This document shows positions 33,985-41,724 of a DNA stretch of 41,724 nt, in pieces. The notes beneath the pieces were generated by a model. The model was given only the letters and a program-made list of their open reading frames with translations, was not told the origin of the DNA and searched no databases. Position 1 is the stretch's first letter. Each line of letters opens with the position of its first letter. Source of the DNA: Terriglobales bacterium (GTDB taxonomy: Bacteria; Acidobacteriota; Terriglobia; Terriglobales; Acidobacteriaceae). The DNA is taken from contig DASYVL010000138.1 of NCBI GenBank assembly GCA_035937135.1, positions 1-41,724 of the forward strand. The letters are read 5' to 3'. The translations under genes were made by a program, and so were the position numbers.

Positions 33985-33986
33985 GG

Positions 33987-35720
33987 TCACAGTGTGGGCG
34001 AGTCCTCGCCCAGCATGAGCTTGCGCACTTCGCGGATGGGGATGAGCCCGTGCTTCATGAAGCTGTCATGGAAGCCCTGCAGGGTGAACTTGTCGCCCAT
34101 CTTCTTCTTGTAGTCCTCGCGCAGCTTCATGATCTGCAGCTTGCCCAGGGTATAGACGAGGTACGTCGGGTCTCCGGTGCCGCGCTTGGTCTCGCGCTCG
34201 GCGATGCTCTTGGTTTGGTAGCCCTCTTTGACAAAGAAGTCCACCGCCTGGTCGTAGGTCATATCGCCGGTGTGCATCTTGATGCCGACGATGTAGCGGG
34301 CGTTGCGCAGCAGCGCGTCCTGGAGTTGGCCCAGGCGCATCTTGGGATCGTCGTGGGCGACGTGCTGGTCGAGCATCATCTGCTCGGTGTAGTGCGCCCA
34401 GCCTTCTGTGCTGGTGTTCGAGCCCAGCACTTTGCGCAGCTTGGTGGGAAACAGCGGCATCCACAAGTACTGCATGAAGTGGCCCGGCCATACCTCGTGA
34501 ATGGCCACCGCCAGCATCACGGGGCGGCTGTTGCCGGCCATGTGGCCTTCGACTTCCTCCTTCGACCAGCTTGCCTCTGGCAGCGTCACGTTAAAAAACG
34601 CTTCCGTGGCTTTGGTCTCGAAGGCGCCCGGCGTATCCATGGAGGCGAAGGTGGTAGCCCGCGCGAAGGGCGGAGTTTCCTCCATGGCCGGCTTCTGCTG
34701 CGAGGGCACGGTCATGATCTTGTTCTTGATGATGAAGTCGCGCAGGCCATCGAGCAGGTCGCCATAGGCCTGCAAGAGCTTGTCGGGCGCTGGGTGGTCG
34801 TGCTGCATCTGCTTCAGGATCTCCTGCGGGTCGCCCTTGGGATCGATTTCCGCGGCGGTCTTGCGGAACCACTCCTGATTGGCGCGCAGGTTGGCCATGC
34901 CGATCTCCAGCAGCCGGTCGAGCGGGATGTCCACGCCCTCCTGGTAGAGCAGCTTCTTCTGATAGTTCTCGGGGCCGATGCGGAAGTCGCCGGTCGAGCT
35001 CGGCAGCAGGTCTTCCTTCATCCACTTCTGATAATCACCGAGGGCGGCGATGACGGCGGCGTTGGAGGACTTGAACTCCGCCAGCAGTTTTTCGTCCTTC
35101 ACCTTATCGAAGGCCAGAGGCACGTCGTGCTCGAAGAAGGAGATGAGCCCCGGGGTCTGTTGCAGCGCGATCTCGGTGTAGATGCGCGGGGGATTCTTCA
35201 GATTGGCGCGTGCGGCCGCGAACACCGCCCGCATCTTGCGCTCGCGCGCGATCACCGACTTCAGCCGCTCCTCTTGCGGCGCGTAGTTGCGCGCCATGAT
35301 GACGAAGACGCTGTTGGTGATGCCGCTCTGATAGTTGTCCGGGTCCTTTTCCCAGCCGCGGATGGCTTCGAGCGTGAGCAGCCGGTTGTTGAGGTAGCCG
35401 AGCATCAGGCGGCGGTCGATCTGCGCCTCGGCGTCCAGGCCCTGCTCGCTGAATTTTTCCGCCTGGGCGAGCCTCTGTTTCAGCGCGGCGATCTCGGCGT
35501 CCACGCCGGCCTTGGAGTAGTCCTCAAGCTCGGCGTCGTGCTGGTGCAGGCCGTCGGCGGTGGCGCCCGTCGGGTGGAAGGAATAGAGCTGGTCGAGGAA
35601 TTCGTCGCCGAGTTGCTCCCACGCCTTCATGTGCTTCGCGTCCACTTTCCCCGCCGTGGAAGTGTCGTGCGCCATGGCCACACCCAGAAACAGCATCAGA
35701 ACCGCAATCGTCAGTCTCAA
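33987..35720 (-). CDS. Secreted DUF885-family metallopeptidase
   Basis: The product has 577 residues with a signal peptide (MRLTIAVLMLFLGVAMA). It is DUF885 over most of its length. The metal-binding signature HEVWPGH (408-414) and the second Glu region NTSTEGWAHYTEQMM (about 435-450) are present, so a zinc peptidase activity (carboxypeptidase Taq-like fold) is likely, in the periplasm. The C-terminus FTLQGFHDSFMKHGLIPIREVRKLMLG is typical. The stop meets the galU start region. No frameshift is seen. Confidence 0.92.
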   Translation of the reverse strand: MRLTIAVLMLFLGVAMAHDTSTAGKVDAKHMKAWEQLGDEFLDQLYSFHPTGATADGLHQHDAELEDYSKAGVDAEIAALKQRLAQAEKFSEQGLDAEAQIDRRLMLGYLNNRLLTLEAIRGWEKDPDNYQSGITNSVFVIMARNYAPQEERLKSVIARERKMRAVFAAARANLKNPPRIYTEIALQQTPGLISFFEHDVPLAFDKVKDEKLLAEFKSSNAAVIAALGDYQKWMKEDLLPSSTGDFRIGPENYQKKLLYQEGVDIPLDRLLEIGMANLRANQEWFRKTAAEIDPKGDPQEILKQMQHDHPAPDKLLQAYGDLLDGLRDFIIKNKIMTVPSQQKPAMEETPPFARATTFASMDTPGAFETKATEAFFNVTLPEASWSKEEVEGHMAGNSRPVMLAVAIHEVWPGHFMQYLWMPLFPTKLRKVLGSNTSTEGWAHYTEQMMLDQHVAHDDPKMRLGQLQDALLRNARYIVGIKMHTGDMTYDQAVDFFVKEGYQTKSIAERETKRGTGDPTYLVYTLGKLQIMKLREDYKKKMGDKFTLQGFHDSFMKHGLIPIREVRKLMLGEDSPTL

Positions 35721-35779
35721 AGGACCTCCTCGAGTTCCGTCGAATTGATTAGGCTATCACGGCGTACGGCTCCGGTGGG

Positions 35780-35818
35780 GCTCGCCGGGCGAGCGTGGAG
35801 ACGCGGCATGCTGCGTCT

Positions 35819-35819
<1 letters not shown>
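35780..35819. repeat. Two consecutive hairpins between mfd and the DUF885 gene
   Basis: GCTCGCCGGGCGAGC (35780-35794) is a 7-bp stem with one central base. GAGACGCGGCATGCTGCGTC... (35798-35819) is a 22-nt near-perfect palindrome preceded on the minus strand by GTGTA, like the GTGTNG-hairpin family. It ends exactly at the mfd stop codon and may terminate mfd. The 98-nt gap holds nothing else. Confidence 0.6.
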
Positions 35820-39349
<3,530 letters not shown>

Positions 39350-39380
39350 TCCATTTTGATTCTAACAGCCTGGCCGGGTC

Positions 39381-39446
39381 TGTGTGGAAGCGGGGATCCG
39401 CCCGCGGAATCCATTTCAGACTGTGTGGATGCGGGCGACTCGCCCG
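39381..39446 (+). repeat. Two tandem GTGTGG-hairpin units upstream of hemL
   Basis: Unit 1: TGTGTGGA, then a GGATCCGC-CC-GCGGAATCC hairpin (39394-39412, one bulged A). Unit 2: TGTGTGGA, then the GCGGGCGACTCGCCCGC hairpin (39431-39447) containing the same 15-mer as 7594-7608. They lie in the 5' leader of hemL and across the promoter region of the divergent mfd gene. Confidence 0.65.
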
Positions 39447-39472
39447 CGTGTCTCCGTGGTACATTTCTTGCC

Positions 39473-40771
39473 TTGCCCCGCAAGACCGAAATCTCCCGCA
39501 AGCTGCAGCAGCGCGCCGAGCGCGTCCTTCCCGGCGGCGTGAATTCGCCGGTGCGCGCCTTCCAGGCAGTGGGAGGCGAGCCTCCGTTCATCGTCAAAGG
39601 AAGTGGCGCGCATGTCTGGGACGCCGATGGCAACCGGTATCTCGACTACCTCGGCTCCTGGGGGCCGCTCATCCTCGGACACGCGCATCCCGAGGTGGTG
39701 GCCGCGATCGAAGAGGCCGCGCGCCGCGGCTCCAGCTTCGGCGCTTCCACTCCCGCGGAAGTCGATCTGGCCGAGGCCGTGCTCGAAGCCTTTCCCGCGA
39801 TCGAGAAAGTCCGCTTCGTCAGCTCCGGGACGGAGGCGGTGATGTCCGCCATACGCCTCGCGCGCGCCTTCACCGGACGCAAGTACATCGTGAAGTTCGA
39901 GGGCTGCTACCACGGCCACGCCGATTCCCTGCTGGTGAAAGCCGGCTCGGGCGTGGCCACGCTCGGCATCCCCGGCTCCGCCGGCGTGCCCGAGGAGTTC
40001 GCGCAGCTCACGCTGGCGCTGCCGTTCAACGATCCGAAGGCGGTGGAGAAGGCCTTCCGCGAATTCCGCGGCGAGATCGCGTGCGTGATCGTGGAGCCGG
40101 TGGTGGGCAACATGGGATGCGTTCTGCCGGCGCCCGAATATCTGGATGCGCTGCGCTACCTGACCTCGCGCGAAGGCGCGCTGCTGATTTTCGATGAGGT
40201 CATCACCGGCTTCCGCGTGGCCTACGGCGGCGCGCAAGAGCTCTACGGCACGCGTCCCGACCTGACCACGCTGGGCAAGATCATCGGCGGCGGCCTGCCG
40301 GTGGGCGCCTACGGCGGCCCGGCCGAGATCATGGACCAGGTCGCGCCGCTGGGGCCGGTCTATCAGGCGGGCACGTTATCGGGGAATCCGCTGGCCATGG
40401 CCGCCGGCCTTGCAACGCTCAAGCATCTGCGCGACCACCGCGAGATCTACGGACAGCTGGAGCGCCGCGCCGCGTCTTTAGTCGAGATGGTCTTGAGCGC
40501 GGCGAAGGATGTTGGCGTGGCCGTGACCGCCAACCGCGTCGGGTCTCTGTTCACCTGGTTCTTCACCGATTCGCCGGTGACCGACTGGGGCTCGGCGGCG
40601 AAGTCAGACACCAAGATGTTCGGGAAATTCCACCGGGCCATGATGGCGGGAGGCATCTACCTGCCACCGTCGCAATTCGAGTGCTGCTTCCTAAGCGCCG
40701 CGCATTCGGAAGAGGATGTGCGCGAGACGGTCGACGCGGCGAGGAAGGCCTTCCAAACCTTTCACCACTGA
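39473..40771 (+). CDS. hemL: Glutamate-1-semialdehyde 2,1-aminomutase
   Basis: The product has 432 residues. It makes 5-aminolevulinate in the C5 heme pathway. PLP-binding K269 lies in [19 protein letters not shown]. Other landmarks are [97 protein letters not shown] and [21 protein letters not shown]. No ATG or GTG fits the frame near the homology start, so TTG at 39473 is chosen. There is no clear Shine-Dalgarno site. The open frame continues upstream into mfd antisense, which is not coding. Confidence 0.94.
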   Translation: MPRKTEISRKLQQRAERVLPGGVNSPVRAFQAVGGEPPFIVKGSGAHVWDADGNRYLDYLGSWGPLILGHAHPEVVAAIEEAARRGSSFGASTPAEVDLAEAVLEAFPAIEKVRFVSSGTEAVMSAIRLARAFTGRKYIVKFEGCYHGHADSLLVKAGSGVATLGIPGSAGVPEEFAQLTLALPFNDPKAVEKAFREFRGEIACVIVEPVVGNMGCVLPAPEYLDALRYLTSREGALLIFDEVITGFRVAYGGAQELYGTRPDLTTLGKIIGGGLPVGAYGGPAEIMDQVAPLGPVYQAGTLSGNPLAMAAGLATLKHLRDHREIYGQLERRAASLVEMVLSAAKDVGVAVTANRVGSLFTWFFTDSPVTDWGSAAKSDTKMFGKFHRAMMAGGIYLPPSQFECCFLSAAHSEEDVRETVDAARKAFQTFHH

Positions 40772-40828
40772 GACACGGAGCCACGGAGAAAAATAGAGCT
40801 ACCTCTGCGCCTCCGCGCCTCCGCGGTT
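40764..40828. terminator. Fold-back repeat between convergent hemL and deacetylase genes
   Basis: CACTGAGACACGGAGCCACGGAG and, after 14 nt, CTCTGCGCCTCCGCGCCTCCG form imperfect arms of a long hairpin. The left arm overlaps the hemL stop and the right arm the deacetylase 3' end. It is probably a bidirectional terminator made from a repeat of the ACACRGAG type. Confidence 0.45.
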
Positions 40829-41542
40829 AGCTGATTCCTGCATCAGCTCCGGTATCGTGATAAAGCGGAAACCGTCCGCCTGGTAACGTGAGATCAGCTG
40901 CTCGGTGGCCGCGACAGTCGGCGCGCGATCCACGCCCATGTGCCAGTGGCCGCCGTCGTGCAGCAGGATGACGTCGCCGCCGCGGACATGGCGCGCCACT
41001 CGCCCCTCGATAGCCTCCGGCGTGGGAAGCTTCCAATCGTTGCCCGGGACGCTCCACATCACCGTGGTCAGGCCGCGCCTGGCGGCGGCTCGCAGCGTCC
41101 CCGGACGGCGGAGGCCCCAGGGCGGGCGAAATAGCTTCGAGTGCTCGCCCACCGCGTCCGTGAGCGCACGCTCGCAGGTGTCAAGTTCCCGGGCGAGCTG
41201 CGCTCCGGAGGCGAAGAACAGGTTGGAGTGCGTGTAGGTGTGGTTGCCGATGACGTGTCCCGCCTGGGCGACGGCGCGCGCGATCTCCGGGCGTTCGCGG
41301 ACGAAGCGCCCAATCATGAAGAAGGTGGCCTTCACCCCGTGCTTGGCCAGCACCTCGAGCAGGCGCAGGGTGTGCGGGTCGTTGGGGCCGTCGTCGAAGG
41401 TGAGGGCAAGTTGCCGCGAGCCTGCGCCGGCGGCGACGAAGGTCTTGCCGAAGAGCTGCGAGCTCGGGCTGACCGCGCCGTAGGAGACGGCACCCGCTGC
41501 GCCTCCCAGCGCCACTACCCCGCCAATCGCTGCTTCCAGCAT
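40799..41542 (-). CDS. Polysaccharide deacetylase (CE4 family), membrane-anchored
   Basis: The product has 247 residues from ATG 41542, with an N-terminal hydrophobic anchor (MLEAAIGGVVALGGAAGAVSYGAV). The NodB homology motifs are intact: motif 1 TFDDGP (D50, D51), motif 2 H101-TYT-H105, motif 3 RPPWG (139-143), motif 4 VMWSVPGNDWK and motif 5 ILLHDGG. It should remove N-acetyl groups from a cell-wall or exopolysaccharide outside the cytoplasmic membrane, using a divalent metal. It is convergent with hemL. Confidence 0.92.
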   Translation of the reverse strand: MLEAAIGGVVALGGAAGAVSYGAVSPSSQLFGKTFVAAGAGSRQLALTFDDGPNDPHTLRLLEVLAKHGVKATFFMIGRFVRERPEIARAVAQAGHVIGNHTYTHSNLFFASGAQLARELDTCERALTDAVGEHSKLFRPPWGLRRPGTLRAAARRGLTTVMWSVPGNDWKLPTPEAIEGRVARHVRGGDVILLHDGGHWHMGVDRAPTVAATEQLISRYQADGFRFITIPELMQESANRGGAEAQR

Positions 41543-41560
41543 CGCACCGATTGTAAAGAA

Positions 41561-41633
41561 GCACTCAGCATTCAGCCATCCGCATTCAGTAAACCTCGGC
41601 CGGGCTGAGTACGGATGGCGGGTTGCCGAGTGC
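41561..41633. repeat. 29-nt imperfect inverted repeat
   Basis: Arm 41561-41589 (GCACTCAGCATTCAGCCATC...) is complementary to 41605-41633 with 6 mismatches in 29 and a 15-nt loop. It lies just upstream of the deacetylase start on the minus strand and is probably a mobile palindromic repeat. Confidence 0.55.
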
Positions 41634-41647
41634 TGCACCGTTTACTC

Positions 41648-41680
41648 ATCCCGCAATTGTGCGGGCGGCGATTGCGGGAT
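41648..41680. promoter_or_regulatory. Alternative hairpins upstream of a gene starting at the window end
   Basis: ATCCCGCAAT (41648-41657) is the exact complement of ATTGCGGGAT (41671-41680). It can alternatively pair as CCCGCA-ATTG-TGCGGG (41650-41665). The two stems exclude each other, which resembles an attenuator or a nested palindromic repeat. Confidence 0.4.
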
Positions 41681-41705
41681 ATGCTGCCCTGAGTCGTCGA
41701 GGGTC

Positions 41706-41724
41706 ATGGCCAACTTTTTCGAGC
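41706..41724 (+). CDS. Possible start of a rightward gene, cut by the window edge
   Basis: ATG at 41706 opens MANFFE and then the window ends. GAGGG precedes the ATG closely. Only six codons are visible, so no identity can be given; the start itself is uncertain. Confidence 0.3.

Overview
The window looks like a high-GC chromosomal segment from an uncultured or poorly described member of the Acidobacteriota (probably the Terriglobia side). This is an inference from content, not from a search. The pointers are the order tRNA-Gln, prs, rplY/ctc, pth, rpsF, rpsR, rplI; a CTC-type L25; DUF4097 and PDZ envelope proteins; a DUF885 peptidase; and many short intergenic palindromes. Most of it is housekeeping sequence. 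There is no phage, integrase, transposase gene or CRISPR array.

Layout. 1-6 kb: an unfinished secreted protein, a DUF1259 protein, and a four-gene minus-strand operon: ECF sigma factor, zinc-finger/HEAT anti-sigma factor, a DUF4097 protein with ten exact 18-residue repeats, and a two-PDZ protein. 6-7 kb: a secreted M28 peptidase. 7-12.2 kb: the ribosomal protein/pth/prs block, tRNA-Gln(UUG) and ispE. 12.2-18.2 kb: a DoxX-like membrane protein, a DUF805-like/SRPBCC fusion, ruvB, two small unknown genes, and an EF-G-like GTPase whose catalytic motifs have diverged. 18.3-25 kb: a redox and metal stress region with a His/Cys-rich secreted protein, an outer-membrane protein, a DsbA-like thioredoxin, a peroxiredoxin, a Dps-like ferritin and a Rieske ferredoxin. 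This is followed by an apparently lower-GC insert (alpha/beta hydrolase and diheme cytochrome c) that ends in a duplicated Rieske tail. 25-30.7 kb: acnA, uspA and a manganese module (mntH, mntR). 30.8-41.7 kb: purD, purE, a small membrane methyltransferase-like protein, galU, a DUF885 peptidase, mfd, hemL and a polysaccharide deacetylase.

The most notable item is the peroxiredoxin at 20256-20741. Its frame is intact except for one TGA, which sits exactly where the peroxidatic cysteine belongs (TPT-TGA-SAQMPAY). A perfect 7-bp inverted repeat begins 11 nt after that TGA, as expected of a bacterial SECIS element. I read it as a selenocysteine peroxiredoxin. It is divergent from a Dps-like ferritin gene, and a tandem 14-bp repeat that could be a shared operator lies between them.

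Other points worth following are the near-identical TTAAC-N5-TTAAC elements in the mntH and mntR promoters, the Rieske 3'-end duplication that brackets foreign-looking genes, the 18-residue beta-solenoid inside a sigma/anti-sigma operon, and at least two families of dispersed intergenic palindromes.

All alignments, hairpins and base-composition statements were made by eye. No search or folding program was run.
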